NCBI GenBank assembly: GCA_022574555.1
Contig: JACZRV010000012.1
Coordinates: 1-53,517, forward strand
Source of the DNA: SAR324 cluster bacterium
GTDB taxonomy: Bacteria > SAR324 > JACQKK01
Length of the DNA: 53,517 bases
Direction: 5' to 3'
Part shown: positions 26,439-35,443 of the stretch, piece by piece
Position numbering within the stretch: position 1 is the first letter of the stretch
How the letters are laid out: each line of letters begins with the position of its first letter
Notes under the pieces: generated by a model
Databases searched by the model: none
Told to the model about the DNA's origin: nothing
Seen by the model: the letters and a program-made list of their open reading frames with translations, nothing else
Made by a program: the position numbers and the translations under genes

Positions 26439-28496
26439 ATGTCCATATTTAGGGGACTACAAGGTCAATTGATGATCGCCTTTAACGGGTTAATCCTGGT
26501 TATCTTGATCACCCTTGGGATCTATCGCTATTATACCGATACCGTGGCCAGTGAATCGCGAGCCTATAATGTCGTCTATAACGACATTATGATGCATAAA
26601 ATTCACATGGAGAACTTTCTGGCCGATATCAAGTCCGATCTATTTTTCCTGAAAAGCACACCACCCGTTCAAGGCATACTGCGGGCTCAGATAAACGGCG
26701 GGATAGACCCCGTGGACCAATCGACCACGGAGGAATGGCAAAAGCGGCTCGGAGTTATATTTCGGGAGTTTGCCGCTAGTAAAAAGCGTTACATGGAGAT
26801 CGGATTCGTCGACGCTCAAGGTGAGGAATTGGTGAGGGTCCATTCGGTAAACGGCAAAGTCAGGGTGCTTGAAAGTGGCCAACTGAACAATCGGCGGAGC
26901 GAGCGATATTTTTCAGACGCGTTGAACTTGGAAGATGGTCAGGTCTACGTATCGGAACTGGGACTAAACCGGAAAAATCAAAAAGTGCAAATACCTTATC
27001 AACCCATCATCCATTACGCGACGGTGATTGTAGACGAAAATGGGACCCAAGCGGGCGTCATCAATTTGACTATCTTTGCCGATAGATTACTCAATAATCT
27101 TAAATCGGAAGGCCAGGATATTCGGTACCTTCTTCTGAATAGTTCCGGCCACTATCTGGTCAATCCCAATGTAGGGAAGGAATGGGGATTTGAGGTAAAT
27201 AATCCCCAATTTACGATCCACGGCGATTTGCCGGAATTTTCCAGTCGAATCCTATCGCAGGACGGCGAATTTCTTTCGGACGTAAACGGCGATGTCATTA
27301 CATCAATACCGGTAGCCTACGGCGAGACAAATCCCCGACACTGGATATTGGCCGGAGTCGCGGCCCGATCCCTGTTTTTTGCCGATCAAACCCTCTATTT
27401 CTTGTTCCTTTTTCTCTTCGTTCTGGGTTCATTTTTTCTGGTAGCGTTTGTCAGTTACTTCATAACCCGCTCCATCACCCGGCCCATGAAGAAGATAATC
27501 GAGGGGATAGGCGTGGTATCGGGGCAAGTCAACTCCGCGGCGAACGATCTCTCCCTGGCCAGCAAGTCATTGTCCGAAGCCTCTGGCATACAGGCTTCGA
27601 GTCTCGAGGAGACTTCGGCCAGCCTGGAGGAAATTGCCAGCATGACGCGCCAAAACGCCGACAATGTGATCCAGGCGGACAAGTTGGCCGACGACGCCAG
27701 GAAATCGTCGGAGCAGGGCAGCGAGGCCATGAGCCGGATGGTCACGTCGATTCAGGATATCAAGGATTCCGCCGACCAGTCCGCCAAAATCATCAATACT
27801 ATCGACGAGATCGCCTTCCAGACCAACTTGCTCGCCTTGAACGCCGCAGTCGAGGCAGCCCGGGCGGGTGACGCCGGCAAAGGTTTCGCCGTCGTGGCGG
27901 AGGAGGTGCGCAATCTTGCCCGGCGCAGCGCCGACGCGGCCAAGGACACCAGCGAATTGGTCGAGGAAAATCGCCAGAGAGCCGAGCAGGGTGTCAGGGT
28001 GGCAAACGACGTCAACGGCTTATTGCAGGATTTCAATAAGTCAATTCGGAAACTGGGAGAAATCGTGCGCGAAGTCGCGGCCGCGAGCAACGAACAGGCA
28101 CAAGGCGTGGACCAAGTGAATGCTGCGATGTCGCAGATTGACCACGTAACCCAATCCAATGCTTCCAACTCGGATTTGACTGCCGCTTCCAGCGAGCAAC
28201 TTTCCGCCCAAGCCGAGCAGTTGAACGGTCTTGTGGCCGACTTGGCGGTGCTGATCGATGGCAAGCAGGCCCTGAAAGTACAGGTTTCCAGTGGCGGCCG
28301 GAGCGCCATGACGAGGAGCGATCTTCCCGCTCAGCCTCAGGCTGCCGCAACTGCCGCTCCACCCGGGCTGATGTTGCCGCACAAAAACCAGGGCAGCCTA
28401 CGCAGCAAGATCGAGTCGGAGCGCGGTGACTCAGGCAATTATCTGCCTCAGAACCTGCGCCGACTCGGGGACTCCGATTTCGTAGACATGGAGTAG
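26439..28496 (+). CDS. Methyl-accepting chemotaxis protein
   Basis: A 685-residue transmembrane chemoreceptor. TM1 is about residues 10-28, then a periplasmic dCache-like sensor of some 280 residues ([18 protein letters not shown] ... [12 protein letters not shown]), TM2 at about 307-335 ([21 protein letters not shown]), a short HAMP-like linker beginning [12 protein letters not shown], and a long coiled-coil signalling domain. The hairpin tip that contacts CheA and CheW is intact: [22 protein letters not shown] from about residue 458, followed by [17 protein letters not shown]. There is no C-terminal pentapeptide tether for CheR/CheB. The start has a strong GGAGGGG site. It leads the che cluster, so it probably signals to the adjacent CheA. 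The ligand is unknown. Confidence 0.95.
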   Translation: MSIFRGLQGQLMIAFNGLILVILITLGIYRYYTDTVASESRAYNVVYNDIMMHKIHMENFLADIKSDLFFLKSTPPVQGILRAQINGGIDPVDQSTTEEWQKRLGVIFREFAASKKRYMEIGFVDAQGEELVRVHSVNGKVRVLESGQLNNRRSERYFSDALNLEDGQVYVSELGLNRKNQKVQIPYQPIIHYATVIVDENGTQAGVINLTIFADRLLNNLKSEGQDIRYLLLNSSGHYLVNPNVGKEWGFEVNNPQFTIHGDLPEFSSRILSQDGEFLSDVNGDVITSIPVAYGETNPRHWILAGVAARSLFFADQTLYFLFLFLFVLGSFFLVAFVSYFITRSITRPMKKIIEGIGVVSGQVNSAANDLSLASKSLSEASGIQASSLEETSASLEEIASMTRQNADNVIQADKLADDARKSSEQGSEAMSRMVTSIQDIKDSADQSAKIINTIDEIAFQTNLLALNAAVEAARAGDAGKGFAVVAEEVRNLARRSADAAKDTSELVEENRQRAEQGVRVANDVNGLLQDFNKSIRKLGEIVREVAAASNEQAQGVDQVNAAMSQIDHVTQSNASNSDLTAASSEQLSAQAEQLNGLVADLAVLIDGKQALKVQVSSGGRSAMTRSDLPAQPQAAATAAPPGLMLPHKNQGSLRSKIESERGDSGNYLPQNLRRLGDSDFVDME

Positions 28497-28688
28497 AGGA
28501 CGGGTAGCTGGCGGCAATCCATGGTAATGTGACGCCCATACTTCCTATGGCAGGTGGCACGAGCCGCGAGCCGCCTCCGGCCCAACTTGCCCGCAAACCT
28601 TGAAGATCACGATCCATGGGTCCAATCTCATTCCCATCATTCGGGAATTAACGGGCGGCCGATACCCAACCCTGGGATTCGTCGAGCC

Positions 28689-31600
28689 ATGACCGAAAAC
28701 GCTGTCAATAATATCAACGATCTGGTGCGTGGCATCCGCGAGTTGGCGGACGGGGTCGATCTGGGCGATCTGGGCGGCCTGAGCCAATTTCTGGGCCAGG
28801 TCAAACAACTCAGCGGGGCTGCTGCGGAGGCGCATGCTGCCGGCCTGATCGGTGATACCGAGTGGCTTGAGGGGGAAGTCGTGCGGCTGATCATGGATCA
28901 ATCAACTGATCCCCATTCCACGATGGATGGCGTCAAGCGCAAATTAGATGAATTACTCGCAGATGGAGCCACAGCCGCGGACAGCCCGGTACCCGCGGCC
29001 TTCCCCACAGGCGGCGGTTATGATGTGGCGGTCGAAAAGGGCATCGAGCAGCGGCTGGAAGCGCTGGCCCAAGCCGCCAGCCAAGCCGACGTGGACAATC
29101 TGGCGACCCTGGCGGTACTGCTCCAACAATTGCAAGAGCTCACCAAATCGGCCCCCTACACGACGGACGAGCATCTCGCGAATCTAGCCCAAAAACTAGA
29201 GAGCGAGGCGAGCGCGCTTGTGATGGATCAATCGCCGGATCCCGAAAAGGCTTTACAGAACATCCGGCGTGGATTGGCGGAGTTGCGGAGCGGAGAAGCC
29301 GGCAGTGAGGCCAACCCACTCCGATCGGACCCGTCTCGTGGAGAAACGGAGCAGCCCCTTCGAGTACTCTCACCGGAATCCGAGCCAACCCAGGTGCAAT
29401 ACCCCGAGATGCTCGAAGAGTTCCTGGCCCAGCACTCAAACGCGCTGACCGATCTGGAATCCCACCTGTTGAGGATGGAGGGGGCGGTCAACCAGGAAGG
29501 TTGCGCGGCCGCGTTACGCATCCTTCATTCTCTCAAAGGGGATGCCGGATTTTTGGGACTCAATCAAATCGAAAGACTCTGCCACGCCGCGGAGGGCTAT
29601 ATCGAGGAGAAGGGCTGCGATTTCGACGTCGAGCCGCTCTTGGCGGTCAAGGATTGGCTTACCGAAGCACTTAACCTGCTGGCCGCGGGTCGGCCCTTGC
29701 ACGGCACGATTGAATCACTGCTTGCCGCCCTGGCAGTGCCGGAACTCGGAGATGAGAACGGTGGGGAAACCCAGACCCCACAGACGGCACATCCGGCTGA
29801 GGCGACTCCGCCTGCCCCGGACAGAGATTCACCCCGTCAACCCGCTGCTGAAAACGATCAAGCCGTCCAGGTGGCGGAGGGAGAAGCCGAGGCGGTGGTA
29901 GCCGAGGTGCCAGGAGAAACGGTCATTCAAGGCGATACCGATATTCTCCTGTCGTTCGTTTCCGAGGCCAAGGAATCCGTCGAAGAGGCCAACGCGCAGT
30001 TGCTGTCGATGGAAGAGGATCCCGCCAATGGGGAGGCCATCGACGCGGTGTTCCGCACCTTCCACACCCTCAAGGGTACCGCCGGCTTTCTCGATCTGAC
30101 CGACATGTCCACCCTCTCCCATCAGGCCGAAAACCTTTTGGACATGGTGCGCAAAGGAAAGCTGACCCTCGATAATAGAATTATGGACGTCTTTTTCGAG
30201 GTGATGGACGGGCTGGAGCGGCTCATCGAATCACTGGCCCAGGCACTTCAGTCCGACGGCCGAATGGCAGCGGATCCGGAATTGCCGCAGCTGATGGCGA
30301 CTCTCAAAGCGGCGACGAGCGGCCAGCAGGATCAGGCTCGCCCTCCCGACACCGGCGAAAAAAAGCTGGGTGAAATCCTGGTGGAAAACGGAGTAATCAG
30401 CAAGCGCGTGCTCAATGAAGCACTGGAACCCAAGACCGATGGAGAGGCCAATCAAAAAATAGGCGAGCGCTTGATTCGCCAAGAGAAAGCATCTCCCAAG
30501 CAAGTCGCCAGCGCGCTCAGGCGGCAAAAATCATTTACCTCCAGTCCGAGGGAATTGACGGCCAGCCAGGAAACGATCCGGGTGAATTACGACCGGTTGG
30601 ACGAAATGATCAATGCGATCGGCGAATTGGTGATTACGGAATCGATGATCACCCAGGACGAATCCGTCCAAGCAATCACATCCGAATCGTTCAAGAAGAA
30701 ATTACACAGCCTCACGGTATTGACTCGCCAGTTGCAAAGCGTGGGCACATCCATTCGCATGGTGCCTATTGCCGGGGTCTTTCAGAAGATGGCGAGGCTG
30801 GTTCGCGACCTTTCCCGCAAGTCGGGCAAAGAGATCCAGTTTCGCACCCACGGGGAGGAGACCGAACTGGACCGGGTCTACATCGACCTGATCAGCGATC
30901 CTCTCGTTCACATGATTCGCAATGCCGTCGATCACGGTATCGAGCCGGCGGAGACGAGGGAGCAAACCGGCAAGCCGCGATCAGGCTTGATCGAGCTGCA
31001 AGCCTTTCACGAGAGCGGCAACATCAACATCGTCTTACGGGACGACGGTCGCGGACTGGACCGCGACGCCATCCTGAACAAGGCCTTGGAATCGGGTTTG
31101 GTGCGCCCAGAGGATCGGCTCAGCGATGCGGAAATTTTCGACCTGATATTTCGACCCGGATTTTCCACCTCCAAGTCGGTCACCGAAATTTCCGGCCGTG
31201 GCGTGGGCATGGATGTCGTCAAGCGCAACATCAACTCGATGCGGGGGACAGTACTCATCGATTCGGAACCCGGCCAAGGTACGCGGTTTCAGATCGCCCT
31301 GCCGCTGACCCTGGCGTTGATCGATGGTCTGGTGGTTACAGTCGGCGACGAGCGATTCATTTTTCCCGTCCAGGTCGTCGTGGAATCGTTCCAGATCAAA
31401 CCCGAGATGATCGCCACCATTGCCGAAAAAGGCGAGGTGGTAACCCTGCGCAAGAACCAGATTCAATTGCACCATTTGTCTAGGATTTTCGAAGTGAACG
31501 GTGCATGCGCCGACTCCACGAAAGGCATCGTGGTGGTGGTGGAATGCATGGGCAAGCAATATGGCATTCTGGTCGATCGAGTGATCGGCATACAGCAAAC

Positions 31601-31751
31601 GGTGCTGAAGAATCTAGGCCGCGTACTGGGATCGGTACCGGGAATTTCAGGTGGTGCGATCATGGCCGACGGCACCGTGGGGCTCATCCTGGATATCCAC
31701 AATGTGTTGGCCGCCACGAAAAATCAGCGTACCACTGCGGTGCCGGCGTAA
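28689..31751 (+). CDS. cheA: Chemotaxis histidine kinase CheA with two HPt domains
   Basis: A 1020-residue hybrid CheA. Residues 1-240 are unusual, with two related helical units that each contain an LxMDQSxDP motif. Two histidine-phosphotransfer domains follow: His280 in RILHSLKGDAGFLG and His459 in FRTFHTLKGTAGFLD. Residues about 557-615 (KKLGEILVENGVISKRVL) look like an MshEN/GspE-N-type helical module. Then come the dimerisation helices (VNYDRLDEMINAIGELVI, about 631), the ATPase with N-box HMIRNAVDHGIE, G-boxes DDGRGLDRDA and GRGVGMDVVK, and a C-terminal CheW-like coupling domain. ATG 28689 begins the MTENAVNN sequence; longer frames lack a good start. It lies between the receptor and cheW genes. 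Two HPt domains suggest more than one response-regulator target. Confidence 0.95.
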   Translation: MTENAVNNINDLVRGIRELADGVDLGDLGGLSQFLGQVKQLSGAAAEAHAAGLIGDTEWLEGEVVRLIMDQSTDPHSTMDGVKRKLDELLADGATAADSPVPAAFPTGGGYDVAVEKGIEQRLEALAQAASQADVDNLATLAVLLQQLQELTKSAPYTTDEHLANLAQKLESEASALVMDQSPDPEKALQNIRRGLAELRSGEAGSEANPLRSDPSRGETEQPLRVLSPESEPTQVQYPEMLEEFLAQHSNALTDLESHLLRMEGAVNQEGCAAALRILHSLKGDAGFLGLNQIERLCHAAEGYIEEKGCDFDVEPLLAVKDWLTEALNLLAAGRPLHGTIESLLAALAVPELGDENGGETQTPQTAHPAEATPPAPDRDSPRQPAAENDQAVQVAEGEAEAVVAEVPGETVIQGDTDILLSFVSEAKESVEEANAQLLSMEEDPANGEAIDAVFRTFHTLKGTAGFLDLTDMSTLSHQAENLLDMVRKGKLTLDNRIMDVFFEVMDGLERLIESLAQALQSDGRMAADPELPQLMATLKAATSGQQDQARPPDTGEKKLGEILVENGVISKRVLNEALEPKTDGEANQKIGERLIRQEKASPKQVASALRRQKSFTSSPRELTASQETIRVNYDRLDEMINAIGELVITESMITQDESVQAITSESFKKKLHSLTVLTRQLQSVGTSIRMVPIAGVFQKMARLVRDLSRKSGKEIQFRTHGEETELDRVYIDLISDPLVHMIRNAVDHGIEPAETREQTGKPRSGLIELQAFHESGNINIVLRDDGRGLDRDAILNKALESGLVRPEDRLSDAEIFDLIFRPGFSTSKSVTEISGRGVGMDVVKRNINSMRGTVLIDSEPGQGTRFQIALPLTLALIDGLVVTVGDERFIFPVQVVVESFQIKPEMIATIAEKGEVVTLRKNQIQLHHLSRIFEVNGACADSTKGIVVVVECMGKQYGILVDRVIGIQQTVLKNLGRVLGSVPGISGGAIMADGTVGLILDIHNVLAATKNQRTTAVPA

Positions 31752-31831
31752 CAGTTTTGTGCCCAGGAAAAAAAACCGCCTTCGAATGGACGTGACCGGT
31801 GTAATTGCTTCCCGCTGAAAGGACAATTTTC

Positions 31832-32347
31832 ATGACCGAACAAAATGCAGGCGCCGCTCCGGAAGCCGCGACCTCGTATACCGTGGCGGGAAAATACCTT
31901 ACATTCCAATTGGGCCACGAAAATTATGGTATTTCTGTGATGAACATTCAGGAAATTATCGCACTGATCCCGATTACGCGCGTTCCGGGCGTCGCAGACT
32001 TTGTTCGCGGCGTGATCAATTTGCGGGGGCGGATCATCCCCGTTTTCGACCTGCGGAAGAAGCTGGATTTCGGCGTTGTGGAAGAGACCAAGCGCACTTG
32101 TATCATTATTGTGGAAATCGGGCTCGCCAAGGAGCTTGTGACCGGCGGCGTCATCGTCGACGAGGTGGTTGATGTCGTGGATATCGGCGAGGAGGACATC
32201 GACCTTAGTCCGGAATACGGGGCTTCGGTGGGCAGCGATACCATTCTCGGATTGGGCCGTGTGAAAGAGCAGATCAAAATTCTCCTCGATATCGAGAAGA
32301 TATTTCCGTGGGAGGAAATGAAAGGGTTGGTCCGCTCTGCTTCATGA
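31832..32347 (+). CDS. cheW: Chemotaxis coupling protein CheW
   Basis: CheW links chemoreceptor tips to the CheA kinase. The 171-residue protein carries the full coupling domain: GKYLTFQLGHENYGISVMNI, PGVADFVRGVINLRGRIIPV, the FDLRKKLDF strand, and the C-terminal VGSDTILGLGRVKEQIKILLD. About 20 extra residues at the N-terminus (EQNAGAAPEAATSY) are disordered in character. ATG 31832 is preferred to an upstream TTG because AAAGGA lies 9 bases before it. It sits 80 bp after cheA and just before cheR. Confidence 0.95.
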   Translation: MTEQNAGAAPEAATSYTVAGKYLTFQLGHENYGISVMNIQEIIALIPITRVPGVADFVRGVINLRGRIIPVFDLRKKLDFGVVEETKRTCIIIVEIGLAKELVTGGVIVDEVVDVVDIGEEDIDLSPEYGASVGSDTILGLGRVKEQIKILLDIEKIFPWEEMKGLVRSAS

Positions 32348-32512
32348 TTACTTCGAAAGGACGACGTGCGAACTAGGTGGAATCAAGCGGCGCATACCCT
32401 ATCGCATGCGACCCCCTATCGATTCGCTGGATCGGGGCCTCATCCTGCCCGGCGAGGAAATGATGACAAGGATCGGCAGTGGCTCCACGAGTCGACGGCG
32501 CGGTGGCATCCC

Positions 32513-33328
32513 GTGAATGAAGACAGATCGGTATACGACAAGGTCCGTAAACTGATCTTCCGCAACAGCGGCATTGTGTTGGGGGAGCATAAAAAAAGTT
32601 TCATCGAGGCCCGCGTTTTCAAGCGGGTGAAAGCGTTGGGGTTGGGTAGTGTCGATGAATACTTCCAGTGGGTGCTGTCCGATCCGAGCGGGGTCGAAAC
32701 GGAGGAATTGGTCAACGCCATCGCTACCAACCACACGCAGTTTTTCCGCGAGCCTCTGCACTTCGAGTTTCTCAAGCGCTTGGCCGACGAAAAAGCCGCG
32801 AAGGGTCAGCGCGAATTGAACGTTTGGTGCGCCGGGTGCTCGACCGGGGAAGAACCGTATTCAGCTGCGATCACGATCCTGGAGCAGGGGCAGGGCAATC
32901 CACGGCCCAATATCATTGCTTCCGACATTTCCACCCGAGCCCTGGAAATGGCCCGCTTTGGCGCATACTCCATGGATAAGTCACAGAACGTGCCTGAGAA
33001 TATTCTGAAGAAGTATTTTCAAAAAGGGCGGGAAAATGCGGAATCCCTGGTGCGGGTCAAGAAGGAGGTGCGCGATCTGATCCAATTCCGCCAGATCAAT
33101 CTGGCCCAGCCCCCGTTCCCCATTTCGCTGCCACAGGACGTCATATTCTGCCGAAACGTGATGATCTATTTCACCACTGAAAACCGTATGCGGCTGGTGG
33201 AAATCTACAAGTCGCTCTTAAAACCCGGTGGGGTATTGATCCTGGGGTCCTCGGAGAGTCTCGTGGGTCAGGATCAGGATCTCGCTCCGGTGGAGGCGGC
33301 CATCTACCGTCTCAACGATCACGCCTAA
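32513..33328 (+). CDS. cheR: Chemotaxis methyltransferase CheR
   Basis: CheR methylates glutamates on chemoreceptors using S-adenosylmethionine. The 271-residue form starting at GTG 32513 shows the CheR N-terminal helices (VYDKVRKLIFRNSGIVLGEH), the TNHTQFFREPLHFEF segment, the SAM-binding VWCAGCSTGEEPYSAA, ASDISTRALEMARFG, and FCRNVMIYFTTENR near the C-terminus. This matches the family length of about 270-290. A longer in-frame GTG at 32366 would add 49 low-complexity basic residues without homology. The ribosome-binding site is weak. With cheB downstream it sets the adaptation system of this receptor cluster. Confidence 0.94.
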   Translation: MNEDRSVYDKVRKLIFRNSGIVLGEHKKSFIEARVFKRVKALGLGSVDEYFQWVLSDPSGVETEELVNAIATNHTQFFREPLHFEFLKRLADEKAAKGQRELNVWCAGCSTGEEPYSAAITILEQGQGNPRPNIIASDISTRALEMARFGAYSMDKSQNVPENILKKYFQKGRENAESLVRVKKEVRDLIQFRQINLAQPPFPISLPQDVIFCRNVMIYFTTENRMRLVEIYKSLLKPGGVLILGSSESLVGQDQDLAPVEAAIYRLNDHA

Positions 33329-33451
33329 AGATTTCACCTGTGGAACCGGCATAAGCCCTTCGACCTCAAACATGCACGGTAGGCTGAGAAGCGGCGGATG
33401 AGCATCGATTCGGCGGTTCCCTTCAAGTTGACTCGCGGAGTGAATCATTGA

Positions 33452-34495
33452 ATGGCGATTAAAGTACTGGTCATCGACGATTCGGTCGTGGTGCGAGGCA
33501 TCCTCACCAACGAGTTGGGCAAGGATCCCGGCATCCAGGTTGTGGGTGGCGCGCCCGATCCCCTGGTCGCGGCCGATATGATCGAATCGTTGGCGCCCGA
33601 CGTGCTGACCCTCGATATCAATATGCCCCGCATGGATGGGATCACCTTCCTCAAGGGGCTCATGCGCCACAGCCCCATGCCGGTGGTCGTCGTCTCGTCT
33701 CTCTCCAAAAAGGGCAGCAAGATCGCCATGCTGGCCCTGGAACTGGGAGCGGTGGATGTGGTGGCGAAGCCGGGTTCGGGCACGGAAGTGCGCGAAATCA
33801 TCCGGGAGCTCATCACCAAGGTGAAAATCGCGGCCAGGGCCCGGATTGGACGGCTGCGCATGCCGACGCCGCAAAAGATCGAACCCCTTTCCCTTGACGT
33901 CGATGGGGGGAGGCTCGCGAAGACGGTGATCGCGATCGGTGCATCCACAGGCGGCACGCAGGCGTTGGAAGCCATTCTCACCCGCCTTCCGGCCAACTTC
34001 CCCGGGATCGCGATGGTGCAGCACATGCCCCTGGGCTTCACGGCGCTTTTTGCGGAGCGACTCAATTCACTGACCGCGATCGAAGTCAGGGAGGCCCGCG
34101 ACCGTGACCGCGTGGTGCCGGGTCTGGCTCTGTTGGCACCCGGCAACCGGCACATGGCGTTGAAACGCACCGGATCCCATTACTATGTCATGCTGCAGGA
34201 TGGTCCGGACGTGCATCACCAGAAACCCGCCGTGGAAATCCTGTTCTATTCCGTCGCCAAGGCTGTCGGCAGCCAGGCAATCGGGATGATCCTTACCGGC
34301 ATGGGCGCCGACGGGGCGCAGGGCATGTTGGCCATGAAAAAATGTGGCGCCATCAACATCGCACAGGACGAGGAAAGCAGCGTCGTGTTCGGCATGCCCG
34401 CCGAGGCTATCGAAGCGGGCGGCGTGGACCACGTCATCAGCTTGGAGCGAATTCCGGCCCGCCTGATCCAACTGCTGCAATCCGCAGCACGCTGA
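33452..34495 (+). CDS. cheB: Chemotaxis methylesterase/deamidase CheB
   Basis: CheB removes methyl groups from, and deamidates, chemoreceptors when phosphorylated by CheA. The 347-residue protein has an N-terminal receiver domain (DDSVVVRG, phospho-acceptor Asp55 in LTLDINMPRMDG, Lys in AVDVVAKPG), then a linker, and the esterase with catalytic triad Ser165 (IGASTGGT), His191 (VQHMP) and Asp287 (GMGADGAQG), placed almost exactly as in enteric CheB. It begins 123 bp after cheR. No cheY or cheD gene is beside it, so the motor-side response regulator must be encoded elsewhere or the cluster controls something other than flagella. Confidence 0.96.
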   Translation: MAIKVLVIDDSVVVRGILTNELGKDPGIQVVGGAPDPLVAADMIESLAPDVLTLDINMPRMDGITFLKGLMRHSPMPVVVVSSLSKKGSKIAMLALELGAVDVVAKPGSGTEVREIIRELITKVKIAARARIGRLRMPTPQKIEPLSLDVDGGRLAKTVIAIGASTGGTQALEAILTRLPANFPGIAMVQHMPLGFTALFAERLNSLTAIEVREARDRDRVVPGLALLAPGNRHMALKRTGSHYYVMLQDGPDVHHQKPAVEILFYSVAKAVGSQAIGMILTGMGADGAQGMLAMKKCGAINIAQDEESSVVFGMPAEAIEAGGVDHVISLERIPARLIQLLQSAAR

Positions 34496-34597
34496 GTCTC
34501 TCTTCCCGATTCCACGCTTCCCATTCCACCCTGTTTTGGTTTAATTCATCGGAGGGCAGGCGGCGGTGGATATGCGGGTAAATCCGAGGAGAAGAAT

Positions 34598-35395
34598 ATG
34601 GATCTGGGACTGGACGGAAAATCGGTGATCGTTACCGGGGGCGGATCAAACATCGGGCGGGCGATCGTGCTGGCGTTTGCCGGGGAGGGCGCCGTGGTCA
34701 CAGTCGGCGACATCGATATGGACCAAGCGGATCGGGTCGCCGAAGAGGCCAACAAGAAGGGTCCGGGGTCAGTGGAAGTCGTCCCGACCGACGTGACTCA
34801 AATGGATCAAGTCGAACGGCTCGTCGGCGCCGCCATCGAACGGCACAACGCGGTAGATGTACTGGTCAACAATGTAGGATGGGACCAGCTGATGTACTTC
34901 GTCCAGAGCACTCCGGATTTTTGGCAGCGCATCATTCAGGTCAATTACGTGGGCGTGCTAAACTGTACCAAAGTCGTGCTGGATCACATGATCGAGCGCA
35001 ACCGTGGCGCCATCGTTTCCATCAGCTCCGACGCCTCGCGCCAAGGAGAGCCCAGGGAGGCCGTATACGGGGGGATGAAGGCGGCGATCAACAGCTTCAT
35101 GAAGACCATCGCCAAGGAGAATGGCCGCTTCGGTGTGCGCTGCAATACCGTCTGCCCCGGTGTCACCATCCCCGAAACGGATGAAGAAATCGGCAGCAGC
35201 AGCATGTGGGTCAATAAGGATCAGATGTTCACCGAGGAGCAGATGGTCAAGGTGGCCAAGAATCTCCCGCTGAAAAAGATCGGCAGACCCCAAGACGTAG
35301 CCAACGCGGTGTTGTTCCTTGCCTCCGACGCAGCAGCCGGCCACGTCACCGGGCAGGTGCTCAGCGTAAGCGGCGGCTATACCATGGTGGGCTAG
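34598..35395 (+). CDS. Short-chain dehydrogenase/reductase, BadH-like
   Basis: A 265-residue classical SDR that would oxidise or reduce a hydroxyl/keto group with NAD(P)(H). The cofactor motif is TGGGSNIGRAI near residue 14, the DVTQMDQV and NNVGWD strands follow, and the catalytic triad is Ser in SISSDASRQGEP, Tyr-Gly-Gly-Met-Lys (YxxxK), with the NTVCPGVTIPET loop after it. The GAIVSISSDA pattern and overall segments resemble BadH-type 2-hydroxycyclohexanecarboxyl-CoA dehydrogenases; this is my best guess and not proof. GAGGAG 7 bases before the ATG is a good ribosome-binding site. Neighbours (cheB and an ABC-F ATPase) do not point to a pathway. Confidence 0.85.
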   Translation: MDLGLDGKSVIVTGGGSNIGRAIVLAFAGEGAVVTVGDIDMDQADRVAEEANKKGPGSVEVVPTDVTQMDQVERLVGAAIERHNAVDVLVNNVGWDQLMYFVQSTPDFWQRIIQVNYVGVLNCTKVVLDHMIERNRGAIVSISSDASRQGEPREAVYGGMKAAINSFMKTIAKENGRFGVRCNTVCPGVTIPETDEEIGSSSMWVNKDQMFTEEQMVKVAKNLPLKKIGRPQDVANAVLFLASDAAAGHVTGQVLSVSGGYTMVG

Positions 35396-35443
35396 TCCGC
35401 CCGTTGGCTCAATCATCCGCACACCGGCCCATTCGACTCGCCC

